A stretch of 64,000 nt of DNA from Streptomyces omiyaensis (GTDB lineage Bacteria; Actinomycetota; Actinomycetes; Streptomycetales; Streptomycetaceae), in assembly GCF_014650895.1 (NCBI RefSeq), contig NZ_BMVV01000003.1, forward strand, positions 186,001-250,000, read 5' to 3'. The notes under the pieces were generated by a model. The model did not search any database, was not told the origin of the DNA, and saw nothing but the letters and a program-made list of their open reading frames with translations. Shown here piece after piece: positions 17,125-27,133 of this stretch. Within the stretch, counting starts at the first letter, position 1; each line of letters starts with the position of its first letter. A program made the position numbers and the translations under genes.

Positions 17125-17153
17125 CCGGACGGTGGGCTGAATCCTCCGTCCGG
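17125..17153 (+). terminator. stem-loop after lysA
   Basis: CCGGACGG (17125-17132) pairs perfectly with CCGTCCGG (17146-17153) around a 13-nt loop, in the lysA-hom gap. It is a terminator or an attenuator ahead of hom. Confidence 0.55.
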
Positions 17154-17163
17154 TGAGTGAGAC

Positions 17164-17193
17164 TTGTCCCCATCCCCGTCATAACCGTAGAGA
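17164..17193 (+). promoter_or_regulatory. candidate promoter of hom-thrC
   Basis: TTGTCC (17164-17169), an 18-nt spacer, then TAGAGA (17188-17193), about 28 nt before the ATG at 17221. Downstream are direct repeats of TACGAGAA. Found by eye. Confidence 0.35.
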
Positions 17194-17220
17194 TACGAGA
17201 AGTACGAGAAACGAGGTCGG

Positions 17221-18513
17221 ATGATGCGTACGCGTCCGCTGAAGGTGGCGCTGCTGGGCTGTGGAGTTGTCGGCTCCGAGGTGGCGCGCATCATGACGAC
17301 GCACGCCGACGACCTCGCCGCGCGCATCGGCGCGCCGGTCGAGCTCGCCGGCGTCGCCGTCCGCCGGCCCGACAAGGTCCGCGGCGGCATCGACCCCTCG
17401 CTGATCACCACCGACGCGACCGCCCTGGTCAAACGCGGGGACATCGACGTCGTCGTCGAGGTCATCGGCGGCATCGAGCCGGCCCGGGCCCTCATCACCA
17501 CCGCCTTCGAGCACGGCGCCTCCGTGGTCTCCGCCAACAAGGCGCTGCTCGCCCAGGACGGCGCGACCCTGTACGCCGCCGCCGAGCGGCACGGCCAGGA
17601 CCTCTACTACGAGGCCGCCGTCGCCGGCGCCATCCCGCTGATCCGCCCGCTGCGCGAGTCCCTCGCCGGCGACAAGATCAACCGCGTCATGGGCATCGTC
17701 AACGGCACCACGAACTTCATCCTCGACAAGATGGACTCGACCGGAGCCGGCTACCAGGAGGCCCTGGACGAGGCCACCGCCCTCGGTTACGCCGAGGCCG
17801 ACCCGACCGCCGACGTGGAGGGCTTCGACGCCGCCGCCAAGGCCGCCATCCTCGCCGGGATCGCCTTCCACACGCGCGTGCGCCTGGACGACGTCTACCG
17901 CGAGGGCATGACCGAGGTCACCGCCGCCGACTTCGCCTCCGCCCGGCAGATGGGCTGCACCATCAAGCTGCTCGCGATCTGCGAGCGGGCCGCCGACGGC
18001 GAGTCCGTCACCGCGCGCGTGCACCCGGCGATGATCCCGCTCAGCCACCCGCTGGCCTCCGTCCGCGAGGCGTACAACGCGGTCTTCGTCGAGGCGGAGG
18101 CCGCCGGCCGGCTCATGTTCTACGGCCCCGGCGCGGGCGGTTCGCCGACCGCCTCGGCCGTCCTCGGCGACGTCGTCGCCGTCTGCCGCAACCGTCTCAA
18201 CGAGGCGACGGGCCCCGGCGAGTCCGCGTACACCCAGCTGCCCGTGAGCCCCATGGGCGACGTGGTGACGCGGTACCACATCAGTCTCGACGTGGCCGAC
18301 AAGCCGGGCGTCCTCGCCCAGGTCGCGACGGTCTTCGCCGAGCACGGGGTGTCGATCGACACCGTCCGACAGCAGGGCAAGGACGGCGAGGCCTCCCTCG
18401 TCGTCGTCACCCACCGCGCGGCCGACGCCGCCCTTTCCGGGACCGTCGAGGCGCTGCGCAAGCTCGACACCGTGCGCGGTGTCGCCAGCATCATGCGTGT
18501 TGAAGGGGAGTAA
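17221..18513 (+). CDS. hom: homoserine dehydrogenase
   Basis: A 430-residue enzyme reducing aspartate semialdehyde to homoserine, the branch point to threonine and methionine. The NAD(P)-binding motif VALLGCGVVGSEVARI is at the N-terminus. Catalytic-domain signatures include VVEVIGGIEPA, SANKALLA, NGTTNFIL and GYAEADPTADVEGFDAAAKAAIL. A C-terminal ACT domain (from VTRYHISLDVADKPGVLAQ, about residue 350) is the usual threonine feedback site. Two ATGs (17221, 17224) are possible, with GAGG about 8 nt upstream. thrC begins 6 nt after its stop, so hom-thrC is an operon. Confidence 0.97.
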   Translation: MMRTRPLKVALLGCGVVGSEVARIMTTHADDLAARIGAPVELAGVAVRRPDKVRGGIDPSLITTDATALVKRGDIDVVVEVIGGIEPARALITTAFEHGASVVSANKALLAQDGATLYAAAERHGQDLYYEAAVAGAIPLIRPLRESLAGDKINRVMGIVNGTTNFILDKMDSTGAGYQEALDEATALGYAEADPTADVEGFDAAAKAAILAGIAFHTRVRLDDVYREGMTEVTAADFASARQMGCTIKLLAICERAADGESVTARVHPAMIPLSHPLASVREAYNAVFVEAEAAGRLMFYGPGAGGSPTASAVLGDVVAVCRNRLNEATGPGESAYTQLPVSPMGDVVTRYHISLDVADKPGVLAQVATVFAEHGVSIDTVRQQGKDGEASLVVVTHRAADAALSGTVEALRKLDTVRGVASIMRVEGE

Positions 18514-18519
18514 GGACCC

Positions 18520-19590
18520 ATGACCAACCAGGGCACCCACCAGTGGCGCGGCATCATCGAGGAGTACCGGGACCGCCTTCCGGTCACGGACACGACGCCG
18601 GTCGTCACGCTCCGTGAGGGCGGCACGCCGCTCGTTCCCGCTCAGGTCCTCTCCGAGCGCACGGGCTGCGAGGTGCACCTCAAGGTCGAGGGCGCCAACC
18701 CCACCGGCTCCTTCAAGGACCGGGGCATGACCATGGCCATCACCCGGGCGAAGGAGGAGGGCGCCAAGGCGGTCATCTGCGCCTCCACCGGCAACACCTC
18801 CGCCTCCGCCGCCGCGTACGCGGTGCGGGCCGGGATGGTCTCCGCGGTGCTGGTGCCCCGGGGCAAGATCGCGCTGGGCAAGATGGGCCAGGCCCTCGTG
18901 CACGGCGCGAAGATCCTCCAGGTCGACGGCAACTTCGACGACTGCCTGACGCTGGCCCGGTCGCTCTCCGAGAACTACCCTGTGGCGCTGGTCAATTCGG
19001 TCAACCCGGTCCGCATCGAGGGCCAGAAGACCGCCGCGTTCGAGATCGTGGACATGCTGGGCGACGCGCCCGACATCCACGTGCTGCCCGTCGGGAACGC
19101 CGGCAACATCACGGCCTACTGGAAGGGCTACACCGAGTACGCCGCCGACGGCCTGGCGACCCACCGGCCGCGCATGTGGGGCTTCCAGGCCTCCGGTTCG
19201 GCCCCGCTGGTGCGCGGCGAGGTCGTCAAGGACCCGTCGACCATCGCCACCGCGATCCGCATCGGCAACCCGGCCTCCTGGCAGTACGCGATCGCCGCGC
19301 GCGACGAGTCGGGCGGCTTCATCGACGAGGTGACGGACCGTGAGATCCTGCGCGCCTACCGCCTGTTGGCCGCGCAGGAGGGCGTCTTCGTGGAGCCCGC
19401 CTCGGCCGCCTCGGTCGCCGGTCTGCTGAAGGCCGCCGAGCAGGGCAAGGTCGACCCGGGCCAGCGGATCGTCTGCACGGTCACCGGGAACGGCCTGAAG
19501 GACCCCGACTGGGCCGTCGCCGGCGCGCCGCAGCCGGTCACCGTCCCGGTCGACGCCGCGGCCGCCGCCGAACGGCTCGGACTGGCCTGA
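18520..19590 (+). CDS. thrC: threonine synthase
   Basis: A 356-residue PLP enzyme converting O-phosphohomoserine to threonine. The PLP-lysine motif is [12 protein letters not shown] (Lys about 66). The cofactor-phosphate loop is GNAGN ([15 protein letters not shown]), and [14 protein letters not shown] is also conserved. The length matches the short actinobacterial class. The ATG at 18520 has an AAGGA ribosome site and lies 6 nt after hom. A strong stem-loop follows, so thrB, although next in the pathway order, has its own promoter. Confidence 0.97.
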   Translation: MTNQGTHQWRGIIEEYRDRLPVTDTTPVVTLREGGTPLVPAQVLSERTGCEVHLKVEGANPTGSFKDRGMTMAITRAKEEGAKAVICASTGNTSASAAAYAVRAGMVSAVLVPRGKIALGKMGQALVHGAKILQVDGNFDDCLTLARSLSENYPVALVNSVNPVRIEGQKTAAFEIVDMLGDAPDIHVLPVGNAGNITAYWKGYTEYAADGLATHRPRMWGFQASGSAPLVRGEVVKDPSTIATAIRIGNPASWQYAIAARDESGGFIDEVTDREILRAYRLLAAQEGVFVEPASAASVAGLLKAAEQGKVDPGQRIVCTVTGNGLKDPDWAVAGAPQPVTVPVDAAAAAERLGLA

Positions 19591-19600
19591 TCCCGACGCC

Positions 19601-19650
19601 CCGGACGGGGGAGCGGATGCTCGGGAACGAGCGGAGACTCCCCCCGACGG
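19601..19650 (+). terminator. thrC terminator stem-loop
   Basis: GGGGGAG (19607-19613) pairs with CTCCCCC (19638-19644), extended by CCGGAC opposite GACGG. The loop holds an internal CTCG...CGAG pairing. Confidence 0.6.
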
Positions 19651-19685
19651 AGTGAGGGACCTGGTCGAAACCCGATCAGGAACGT

Positions 19686-19743
19686 ACATAGGCGCACAGG
19701 TTGGCGCGCGACACGCATCGTGCGCCTCCCGTGCGCCCTATGT
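19686..19743. promoter_or_regulatory. long inverted repeat upstream of thrB
   Basis: ACATAGGCGCAC (19686-19697) and GTGCGCCCTATGT (19731-19743) are reverse complements except for one inserted G. They are separated by 33 nt. The pair lies just upstream of the proposed thrB promoter, so it could be a paired operator. Confidence 0.4.
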
Positions 19744-19764
19744 CGCCGCAGAACCTTCCTTCGA

Positions 19765-19770
19765 TAGGCT
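19765..19770 (+). promoter_or_regulatory. -10 box proposed for thrB
   Basis: TAGGCT in an AT-richer patch (TTCGATAGGCTGTAC). The best -35-like hexamer is a weak ATGTCG about 18 nt upstream. Confidence 0.35.
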
Positions 19771-19912
19771 GTACCGAACCCGCCCCGGCGCATATGCGCG
19801 GTGTCGTTGCCGTTGTCGCCTCCTCGCGACCGAACGGCCGAAACGGTCCCCCGGGTTCTCCAGCACTTCTCTTGAACACCCCGTTGCCGCAGTCAAGGAG
19901 AGTCATCGAGCG

Positions 19913-20830
19913 ATGGCCGGTCCCGCGTTCCGCGCCGCCGCCGTACGGGTGCGCGTCCCCGCCACCAGCGCCAACCTCGGCCCGGGCTTCGACGCCTTCG
20001 GCCTGTCGCTGGGCCTCTACGACGACGTGGTCGTCCGGGTCGCCGACTCCGGGCTGCACGTCGACATCGCCGGAGAGGGCGCCGAGACGCTCCCGCGCGA
20101 CGAGCGCCACCTGCTCGTACGCTCCCTGCGCACGGCCTTCGACCTGCTCGGCGGGCAGCCGCGCGGCCTGGAGGTCGTCTGTGCCAACCGCATCCCGCAC
20201 GGCCGCGGCCTCGGCTCCTCCTCCGCCGCCATCTGCGCCGGCATCGTCGCCGCCCGCGCCGTGACCATAGGCGGGGACGCCAAGCTCGACGAGGCCGCCC
20301 TGCTGGAGCTGGCCACCGAGATCGAGGGCCACCCCGACAACGTCGCCGCCTGTCTGCTCGGCGGCTTCACCCTCGCGTGGACCGAGTCCGGCGCCGCGCG
20401 GGCGATCAGGATGGAGCCCTCGGATTCCATCGTTCCGGTGGTTTTCGTCCCCGGCAAGCCGGTGCTGACCGAGACCGCCCGGGGCCTGCTGCCGCGCACC
20501 GTCCCGCACGTGGACGCCGCAGCCAACGCCGGCCGCGCCGCCCTCCTCGTCGAGGCCCTGACCCGCCGCCCCGAGCTGCTGCTCGCGGCCACCGAGGACC
20601 GGCTGCACCAGGAGTACCGGGCCCCCGCGATGCCGGAGAGCATCGCGCTGGTGAACCGGCTGCGGGCCGACGGCGTGCCGGCCGTCATCTCCGGCGCGGG
20701 CCCCACGGTCCTGGCGCTGGCCGACCGGGGGACGGCCGACAAGGTCGCCCGGCTCGCGGGCGAGGGCTGGGCCGCCAACCGGCTCGACCTCGACGCCCCC
20801 GGAGCGAGCGTGCTGCCGCTGGCGCCCTGA
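19913..20830 (+). CDS. thrB: homoserine kinase
   Basis: A 305-residue GHMP-family kinase that phosphorylates homoserine with ATP for threonine synthase. Motifs: VPATSANLGPGFDAFGLSL at the N-terminus; the ATP loop PHGRGLGSSSAAICAG (about residues 90-105); and the C-terminal GAGPTVLAL. The ATG at 19913 is preceded by AAGGAG at 19895-19900, a long 12-nt spacing. No better in-frame start exists. It is separated from thrC by a terminator and about 320 bp, so it is transcribed apart from hom-thrC. rho follows after 428 bp. Confidence 0.96.
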   Translation: MAGPAFRAAAVRVRVPATSANLGPGFDAFGLSLGLYDDVVVRVADSGLHVDIAGEGAETLPRDERHLLVRSLRTAFDLLGGQPRGLEVVCANRIPHGRGLGSSSAAICAGIVAARAVTIGGDAKLDEAALLELATEIEGHPDNVAACLLGGFTLAWTESGAARAIRMEPSDSIVPVVFVPGKPVLTETARGLLPRTVPHVDAAANAGRAALLVEALTRRPELLLAATEDRLHQEYRAPAMPESIALVNRLRADGVPAVISGAGPTVLALADRGTADKVARLAGEGWAANRLDLDAPGASVLPLAP

Positions 20831-21258
20831 CGGGCGGCGGCGCACGCCGTACGGGGCGCCGGGCAGCGTCCCGAACACGCGACAGCCGGTCGAGAGAGGG
20901 GGAATGTTTGTTGGAGCCGGTAGTGTTAACCTCAAGTCTGCACCCGACCTCTTTGTGGAGCGGTGCGGAGTGTCCCCTCAGGGACCACCCATTCTTCCGG
21001 GAGCCTCCCCAACTGCCTGAGCAGCCTGCCTGAGCAGTTTCGAGCACGCTCCGGAACCGGCACGACACCCCTCGCTCTTCCGGATGCGAGGGCCGAGCAG
21101 GGGGCGCTCGGGCCGGACCCACAGCACGTTTCACTCCTCTCGCCGCATCCCGGCGGGACCACCGCCCCGGACACGGTCCGCCAACCAGGACCGCTGCCGG
21201 ACAGCACAACCGGTCGCCGAGCCACAGGGCCGACGTCCGCTCCAGGGAAGGACCCTTC
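20831..21258 (+). promoter_or_regulatory. long rho upstream/leader region
   Basis: 428 bp without a gene. An AT-rich patch near 20900-20940 (GGAATGTTTGTTGG ... GTGTTAACC) is the likely promoter. The rest would be a leader of about 300 nt that is C-rich and G-poor in places, such as 21140-21230. At 21013-21037 a 12-mer CTGCCTGAGCAG occurs twice in tandem, flanked by AACTGC and GCAGTT. Long C-rich leaders upstream of rho often mediate autogenous termination. Confidence 0.45.
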
Positions 21259-23292
21259 GTGAGCGACACCACCGATCTGATGGGCGTGACTGCCGACGGC
21301 ACCGCCGACGCCGCCGCGCCCGCCGCAGGTGCTGCCAGTGGCGGCACCGCACGGCGCCGCCGCTCCGGCACCGGCCTCGAGGGCATGGTCCTGGCCGAGC
21401 TGCAGCAGGTCGCGTCCGGCCTCGGCATCAGGGGCACCGCGCGGATGCGCAAGAGCCAGCTGATCGAGGTCATCAAGGAGGCGCAGGCCGGAGGGGGCTC
21501 CGCCGCCCCCGCCAAGGCCGAGGCCGCCGCCGAGACCAAGCCGAAGCGCCGTGCCACCTCCAAGGCCCGCACGGGCGAGACCGCCGAGGCCGTCGAGCCG
21601 AAGGCGGAGAAGGCCGAGCCGGCCCCCGCCCAGCAGCAGATCGACATCCCGGGCCAGCCGTCGAAGTCGCCCGCCGCCGATCAGGGCGACGAGCAGCCGG
21701 CCGCCGAGCGCCGCCGCCGCCGCGCCACCGCCCCCGCCGGTTCGCCGGAGGGTGCCGAGGCGCCCCAGGCGGTCAAGACCGAGGCCCGCGCCGAGACCCG
21801 TACCGAGGTCAAGGGCGAGCCGCAGGGCGACAAGGCCGAGGCCGCCGTGGACGGCGCCGAGGGCCGCACCCGCCGTGACCGCCGTGACCGCCGCGACCGC
21901 CAGCGCGAGCGCGGCAAGGGCGACGACCAGCAGCAGGGCGGCGGCCAGCGCAAGGACCAGCAGCGCCAGGGCCAGGGCCAGGGCCAGGGCCAGAGCCCGC
22001 AGGGCGGTCAGGGCCAGCGCCCGCAGAGCGCCCCGCAGGACGACGACGACGACTTCGAGGGCGGCCGCCGCGGCCGTCGCGGCCGCTACCGCGACCGCCG
22101 CGGGCGTCGCGGGCGCGACGAGTTCGTCGCCGGCGAGCCGCAGGTCTCCGACGACGACGTCCTGATCCCGGTCGCGGGCATCCTCGACATCCTCGACAAC
22201 TACGCGTTCATCCGGACCTCCGGCTACCTGCCCGGTCCGAACGACGTGTACGTCTCCCTCGCCCAGGTCCGCAAGAGCGGCCTGCGCAAGGGCGACCACC
22301 TCACCGGCGCGGTCCGCCAGCCGAAGGAGGGCGAGCGCCGCGAGAAGTTCAACGCGCTGGTCCGCCTCGACTCGACCAACGGCATGGCGCCGGACTCCGG
22401 CCGCGGCCGCCCCGAGTTCAACAAGCTGACGCCGCTCTACCCGCAGGACCGGCTCCGTCTGGAGACCGACCCGGGCGTGCTGACCACGCGGATCATCGAC
22501 CTCGTGTCGCCGATCGGCAAGGGCCAGCGCGGTCTGATCGTGGCCCCGCCGAAGACCGGCAAGACCATGATCATGCAGGCGATCGCCAACGCGATCACCC
22601 ACAACAACCCCGAGTGCCACCTGATGGTCGTCCTGGTCGACGAGCGTCCGGAAGAGGTCACCGACATGCAGCGGTCGGTGAAGGGCGAGGTCATCTCCTC
22701 GACCTTCGACCGCCCGGCCGAGGACCACACCACCGTCGCCGAGCTGGCCATCGAGCGCGCCAAGCGCCTCGTCGAGCTGGGTCACGACGTGGTCGTCCTG
22801 CTGGACTCCATCACCCGCCTGGGCCGCGCGTACAACCTCGCGGCGCCCGCCTCCGGCCGCATCCTGTCCGGTGGTGTCGACTCGACCGCGCTCTACCCGC
22901 CGAAGCGCTTCTTCGGTGCCGCGCGCAACATCGAGGACGGCGGCTCGCTGACCATCCTGGCCACCGCGCTGGTCGACACCGGCTCGCGGATGGACGAGGT
23001 GATCTTCGAGGAGTTCAAGGGCACCGGCAACATGGAGCTCAAGCTCGACCGGAAGCTCGCCGACAAGCGGATCTTCCCGGCCGTCGACGTCGACGCCTCG
23101 GGCACCCGCAAGGAGGAGATCCTCCTCGGCAGCGACGAGCTCGCGGTCACCTGGAAGCTCCGTCGCGTGCTGCACGCGCTCGACCAGCAGCAGGCCATCG
23201 AGCTGCTCCTGGACAAGCTCAAGCAGACGAAGTCGAACGGCGAGTTCCTGCTGCAGATCCAGAAGACCACTCCGGGTGGCAGCAACGACTGA
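21259..23292 (+). CDS. rho: transcription termination factor Rho
   Basis: A 677-residue hexameric RNA-dependent ATPase that terminates transcription. The N-terminal Rho-N helices ([19 protein letters not shown]) are followed by a long hydrophilic insertion (about residues 75-290) rich in Arg, Gly, Gln and Asp, with runs such as [15 protein letters not shown] and a QG-repeat. This is the actinobacterial-type RNA-binding extension, absent from E. coli Rho (419 residues). Then come the RNA-binding fold ([20 protein letters not shown]), Walker A (PPKTGKTM, about 430), Walker B ([10 protein letters not shown]) and the C-terminal ring. It starts GTG at 21259 with AAGGA upstream. Confidence 0.98.
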   Translation: MSDTTDLMGVTADGTADAAAPAAGAASGGTARRRRSGTGLEGMVLAELQQVASGLGIRGTARMRKSQLIEVIKEAQAGGGSAAPAKAEAAAETKPKRRATSKARTGETAEAVEPKAEKAEPAPAQQQIDIPGQPSKSPAADQGDEQPAAERRRRRATAPAGSPEGAEAPQAVKTEARAETRTEVKGEPQGDKAEAAVDGAEGRTRRDRRDRRDRQRERGKGDDQQQGGGQRKDQQRQGQGQGQGQSPQGGQGQRPQSAPQDDDDDFEGGRRGRRGRYRDRRGRRGRDEFVAGEPQVSDDDVLIPVAGILDILDNYAFIRTSGYLPGPNDVYVSLAQVRKSGLRKGDHLTGAVRQPKEGERREKFNALVRLDSTNGMAPDSGRGRPEFNKLTPLYPQDRLRLETDPGVLTTRIIDLVSPIGKGQRGLIVAPPKTGKTMIMQAIANAITHNNPECHLMVVLVDERPEEVTDMQRSVKGEVISSTFDRPAEDHTTVAELAIERAKRLVELGHDVVVLLDSITRLGRAYNLAAPASGRILSGGVDSTALYPPKRFFGAARNIEDGGSLTILATALVDTGSRMDEVIFEEFKGTGNMELKLDRKLADKRIFPAVDVDASGTRKEEILLGSDELAVTWKLRRVLHALDQQQAIELLLDKLKQTKSNGEFLLQIQKTTPGGSND

Positions 23293-23300
23293 CGTCGCCG

Positions 23301-23324
23301 GTGACGCGGGGAGACCCGCGTCAC
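23301..23324 (+). terminator. rho terminator hairpin 1
   Basis: GTGACGCGGG-GAGA-CCCGCGTCAC: a perfect 10-bp stem closed by a GAGA (GNRA) tetraloop, 9 nt after the rho stop. Confidence 0.65.
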
Positions 23325-23374
23325 ACCACGGAGGACGGCCTTCGGGGCCGTAACCCCTTCGTGACCTGCGTGAA

Positions 23375-23411
23375 CACCGTGCCCACCGCTCCCCGAGCGG
23401 TGGGCACGGTG
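23375..23411 (+). terminator. rho terminator hairpin 2
   Basis: A perfect 17-bp stem (arms 23375-23391 and 23395-23411, CACCGTGCCCACCGCTC and its complement) with a CCC loop. It is one of the strongest hairpins in the window. Confidence 0.8.
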
Positions 23412-23512
23412 CGTTGCGGAGGGCTCGCTCACCGAAACCCCACAGGTCCTTGTGCAACCCTTTCGGATGCTTTGCCGTCACACCAGGTGAACCATGGGCC
23501 AGAGGGAAGACG

Positions 23513-24607
23513 ATGACCGAGCAGAACCAGAACGGCCGCATACGGGGCGGCGCCACCGGCCGACGCCGGAAGGCGCCCGCCCGGCGCGGCCGCGCCGGCA
23601 GGCTCGTGGCGGGCGGTGCCGCGGTGCTCGTGCTGGCCGGCGCCGGCCTCGGCTACGTGTACCTCAAGCTCGACGGGAACATCCAGGCCGTCGACATCAA
23701 CGCCCAGCTGGGCACCGACCGCCCCAAGAACGTCGACAACGGCTCGATGGACGTCCTCGTCCTCGGCTCCGACTCCCGCTCCGGCGACAACGGCGCCTAC
23801 GGCAAGGACGAGGGCGGCGCCCGCTCCGACACCGCGATGGTCGTCCACGTCTACGAGGGCCACAGGAAGGCGAGCGTCGTCTCCATCCCGCGCGACACCC
23901 TCGTCGACCGCCCCGCCTGCACCGACGAGCGGGGCGCCGAGGCCCCCGGCGAGAGCCGCGCCATGTTCAACACCGCGTACGAGGTCGGCGGCCCCGCCTG
24001 CGCCGTCAAGACCGTCGAGGCCATGTCCGGCATCCGCATGGACCACTACATCGAGGTCGACTTCACCGGCTTCAAGAAGCTCATCGACACCCTCGGCGGC
24101 GTCGAGATCACCACCACGCGGGCCATCGAGGACCCCAAGAGCCACCTCGACCTGGAGCCCGGCACCCACACCCTCGACGGCGAGCAGTCCCTCGGCCTCG
24201 TCCGCACCCGCAAGAGCGTGGGCGACGGCAGCGACCTCGGCCGCATCCAGCTCCAGCAGGCCTTCATGAAGGCCTTCATCGAGCAGGTCAAGGACGTCGG
24301 CGTGCTCGGCAACCCCAAGAAGCTCCTCGACCTCGCCGACGCCGCCACCAAGGCCGTCACCCCGGACTCCGAGCTCGACTCCGTCCAGGAGCTCATGGGC
24401 TTCGCCCAGGGCCTCGCCGGCATCTCGGCCGAGAACGTCCACATGGTGACCCTGCCCGTCCGCTACGACCCCCGGGACCCCAACAGGGTCGTCCCCCTGG
24501 AGAAGCAGGCCGCGCAGGTCTGGAAGGCCCTGGAGGGCGACCTGCCGATCCCCGCCTCCGCCACCGAGGCCACCGCCACCGGCAAGGCCGACGGGGTCGT
24601 GCGGTAG
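23513..24607 (+). CDS. LytR-CpsA-Psr (LCP) family cell-wall ligase
   Basis: A 364-residue membrane-anchored protein. A basic cytoplasmic N-terminus is followed by one TM helix ([23 protein letters not shown] split across residues 25-50) and an extracytoplasmic LCP domain. The LCP domain shows [51 protein letters not shown] and [19 protein letters not shown] enzymes transfer undecaprenyl-linked glycopolymers to peptidoglycan. The ATG at 23513 has AGGGAAG upstream. It stands alone between rho and rpmE, while a WecA-type lipid-carrier transferase is encoded 5 kb downstream. The Arg and Asp pyrophosphate-binding residues look intact. Confidence 0.93.
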   Translation: MTEQNQNGRIRGGATGRRRKAPARRGRAGRLVAGGAAVLVLAGAGLGYVYLKLDGNIQAVDINAQLGTDRPKNVDNGSMDVLVLGSDSRSGDNGAYGKDEGGARSDTAMVVHVYEGHRKASVVSIPRDTLVDRPACTDERGAEAPGESRAMFNTAYEVGGPACAVKTVEAMSGIRMDHYIEVDFTGFKKLIDTLGGVEITTTRAIEDPKSHLDLEPGTHTLDGEQSLGLVRTRKSVGDGSDLGRIQLQQAFMKAFIEQVKDVGVLGNPKKLLDLADAATKAVTPDSELDSVQELMGFAQGLAGISAENVHMVTLPVRYDPRDPNRVVPLEKQAAQVWKALEGDLPIPASATEATATGKADGVVR

Positions 24608-24753
24608 GGCGCGCGCCCCACCGGGAATACCGGCGGACCCACCCCGGTTTGGGGAGATGCGGCCGGTCCTGGCAGACTGGTACGTCGGCCCCGGTTCACG
24701 TCCGCCGCAACCCGCGGCGACGACCCGGCGCCCTCCCGGAACTAGGAGACACC

Positions 24754-24978
24754 TTGAAGCGCGAGATCCACCCCGAGTACGTCGAGACCCAGGTCAGCTG
24801 CACCTGTGGCGCGTCGTTCACCACCCGTAGCACCCTCACCGAGGGCACCATCCGTGCCGAGGTCTGCTCCGAGTGCCACCCGTTCTACACGGGCAAGCAG
24901 AAGATCCTCGACACGGGTGGCCGCGTCGCCCGCTTCGAGGCCCGCTTCGGCAAGGCCGCCGGCTCCGCCAACAAGTAG
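24754..24978 (+). CDS. rpmE: 50S ribosomal protein L31, zinc-binding form
   Basis: A 74-residue protein beginning [18 protein letters not shown]. Cysteines in SCTCG and CSECHPF form the zinc ribbon of the C+ type of L31. It starts with TTG at 24754, with a good AGGAG at 24744-24748. No ATG is available in frame. Streptomyces usually also has a Cys-less paralogue made under zinc limitation elsewhere. It is followed by a terminator and prfA. Confidence 0.95.
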   Translation: MKREIHPEYVETQVSCTCGASFTTRSTLTEGTIRAEVCSECHPFYTGKQKILDTGGRVARFEARFGKAAGSANK

Positions 24979-24987
24979 CGAGCCCAC

Positions 24988-25032
24988 GCGCCGGTCACCG
25001 GCCGCCCCTGCCCGGGCGGCCGGGACCGGCGC
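24988..25032 (+). terminator. rpmE terminator
   Basis: GCGCCGGTC (24988-24996) pairs with GACCGGCGC (25024-25032), and the inner CCGGCCGCCC pairs with GGGCGGCCGG. The stem is about 19 bp in total and is followed by TTT. Confidence 0.7.
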
Positions 25033-25075
25033 TTTGGCGTCCCCGTAGCACACTGACGAAACCAGGAGCCCGAAG

Positions 25076-26152
25076 ATGTTCGAGGCGGTCGAGGAACTGG
25101 TCGGCGAGCACGCCGACCTCGAGACGAAGCTCGCAGACCCGTCGGTCCACGCCGACCAGGCCAACGCGCGCAAGCTGAACAAGCGCTACGCCGAGCTGAC
25201 CCCGATCGTCGGCACGTACCGCTCCTGGAGGCAGACCGGGGACGACATCGAGACCGCGCGCGAGTTCGCGCACGACGATCCCGATTTCGCGGCCGAGGTC
25301 AAGGAGCTGGAGAAGCAGCGCGAGGAGCTCACCGAGAAGCTCCGCCTCCTGCTGATCCCGCGCGACCCCAGCGACGACAAGGACGTCATCCTGGAGATCA
25401 AGGCCGGCGCCGGCGGCGACGAGTCCGCCCTCTTCGCCGGTGACCTCCTGCGCATGTACCTCCGCTACGCCGAGCGCGTCGGCTGGAAGACCGAGATCAT
25501 CGACGCCACCGAGTCCGAGCTCGGCGGCTACAAGGACGTCCAGGTCGCGGTGAAGACCAAGGGCGGCAACGGCGCCACCGAGCCCGGCCAGGGCGTCTGG
25601 GCCCGGCTCAAGTACGAGGGCGGCGTCCACCGCGTCCAGCGCGTGCCCGCCACCGAGTCCGCCGGCCGCATCCACACCTCCGCCGCCGGCGTGCTCGTCA
25701 CGCCCGAGGCCGAGGAGGTCGACGTCGAGATCCACGCCAACGACCTGCGCATCGACGTCTACCGCTCCTCCGGCCCCGGCGGCCAGTCGGTCAACACCAC
25801 CGACTCCGCGGTCCGCATCACCCACCTGCCGACCGGCATCGTCGCCTCCTGCCAGAACGAGAAGAGCCAGCTCCAGAACAAGGAGCAGGCCATGCGCATC
25901 CTGCGCTCCCGGCTCCTCGCCGCCGCCCAGGAGAAGGCCGAGGCCGAGGCCGCCGACGCCCGCCGCAGCCAGGTCCGCACGGTCGACCGCTCCGAGAAGA
26001 TCCGGACGTACAACTTCCCGGAGAACCGCCTCTCGGACCACCGCGTCGGCTTCAAGGCGTACAACCTCGACCAGGTCCTCGACGGCGAGCTCGACGCCGT
26101 CATCCAGGCCTGCGTCGACGCCGACTCGGCGGCGAAGCTCGCCGCGACCTGA
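25076..26152 (+). CDS. prfA: peptide chain release factor 1
   Basis: A 358-residue class I release factor reading UAA and UAG. The GGQ motif ([17 protein letters not shown], about residue 237) catalyses peptidyl-tRNA hydrolysis, and the stop-recognition tripeptide PAT ([14 protein letters not shown]) marks it as RF1, not RF2. Length and the C-terminal [14 protein letters not shown] are standard. The ATG at 25076 has AGGAG 6 nt upstream. prmC, which methylates the GGQ glutamine, follows after 98 nt. Confidence 0.98.
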   Translation: MFEAVEELVGEHADLETKLADPSVHADQANARKLNKRYAELTPIVGTYRSWRQTGDDIETAREFAHDDPDFAAEVKELEKQREELTEKLRLLLIPRDPSDDKDVILEIKAGAGGDESALFAGDLLRMYLRYAERVGWKTEIIDATESELGGYKDVQVAVKTKGGNGATEPGQGVWARLKYEGGVHRVQRVPATESAGRIHTSAAGVLVTPEAEEVDVEIHANDLRIDVYRSSGPGGQSVNTTDSAVRITHLPTGIVASCQNEKSQLQNKEQAMRILRSRLLAAAQEKAEAEAADARRSQVRTVDRSEKIRTYNFPENRLSDHRVGFKAYNLDQVLDGELDAVIQACVDADSAAKLAAT

Positions 26153-26250
26153 GCCGCCCGTCCGCCGGCCCCCGCCCGAACCCGGGGCCGGCGCCCCGGC
26201 TCCCGCGTAAGGCCCCTCTCCAGCCCCACCCCGCACCACGGAGGACCAGC

Positions 26251-27096
26251 GTGAACCTGCTGCTTGCCGAGGTGGCCCAGGCCACCCAGCGGCTGGCCGA
26301 CGCCGGCGTTCCCTCACCGCGTTTCGACGCCGAGGAGCTCGCCGCGTTCGTGCACGGCGTCAAGCGGGGGGAGCTGCACAACGTCAAGGACGCCGACTTC
26401 GACGCCCGCTACTGGGAGGCCATCGCCCGCCGCGAGGCGCGCGAACCGCTCCAGCACATCACCGGCCGGGCGTTCTTCCGCTACCTGGAGCTCCAGGTCG
26501 GCCCCGGCGTCTTCGTGCCCCGGCCGGAGACCGAGTCCGTGGTCGGCTGGGCCATAGACGCCGTCCGCGCGATGGACGTCGTCGAGCCGCTCATCGTGGA
26601 CCTCTGCACCGGCTCCGGCGCCATCGCCCTCGCCATGGCGCAGGAGGTGCCGCGCTCGCGCGTGCACGCCGTCGAGCTCTCCGACGACGCCCTCGTCTGG
26701 ACCCGGAAGAACGCCGAGGGCTCCCGCGTCACCGTCCACCAGGGCGACGCCCTCACCGCGCTCCCCGAGCTCAACGGCCAGGTCGACCTGGTCATCTCCA
26801 ACCCGCCGTACATCCCCCTCACCGAGTGGGAGTACGTCGCCCCGGAGGCCCGCGACCACGACCCCGAGATGGCGCTCTTCTCCGGCGAGGACGGCCTCGA
26901 CACCATCCGCGGCATCGAGCGCACCGCGCACCGGCTGCTGCGCCCGGGCGGCCTCGTCGTGATCGAGCACGCCGACACCCAGGGCGGCCAGGTGCCGTGG
27001 ATCTTCAACGAGGAGGCCGGCTGGGCGGACGCCGCCGACCACCCCGACCTGAACAACCGGCCGCGCTTCGCGACCGCCCGCAAGGCGATGCCATGA
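26251..27096 (+). CDS. prmC: release-factor glutamine N5-methyltransferase
   Basis: A 281-residue SAM-dependent methyltransferase that modifies the GGQ glutamine of RF1/RF2. The N-terminal helical substrate-binding part is followed by a Rossmann domain with IVDLCTGSGAIALAMA (SAM motif I) and the catalytic NPPY (VISNPPYIPL, about residue 188). It starts GTG at 26251 with GGAGGA upstream. It is in an operon with prfA and tsaC, the common bacterial arrangement. Confidence 0.96.
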   Translation: MNLLLAEVAQATQRLADAGVPSPRFDAEELAAFVHGVKRGELHNVKDADFDARYWEAIARREAREPLQHITGRAFFRYLELQVGPGVFVPRPETESVVGWAIDAVRAMDVVEPLIVDLCTGSGAIALAMAQEVPRSRVHAVELSDDALVWTRKNAEGSRVTVHQGDALTALPELNGQVDLVISNPPYIPLTEWEYVAPEARDHDPEMALFSGEDGLDTIRGIERTAHRLLRPGGLVVIEHADTQGGQVPWIFNEEAGWADAADHPDLNNRPRFATARKAMP

Positions 27097-27133
27097 GCCG
27101 GCACCGCACCACCACCGAGGAGGAGCGCGACTG

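Larger units (their letters stand above)
19591..19912. other. 322-bp thrC-thrB intergenic region
   Basis: No gene seen. It contains in order the thrC terminator, a long inverted repeat (19686-19743), a TAGGCT -10 box (19765-19770) and an untranslated leader of about 136 nt to thrB. The leader is richer in A+T than its surroundings. Confidence 0.55.
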
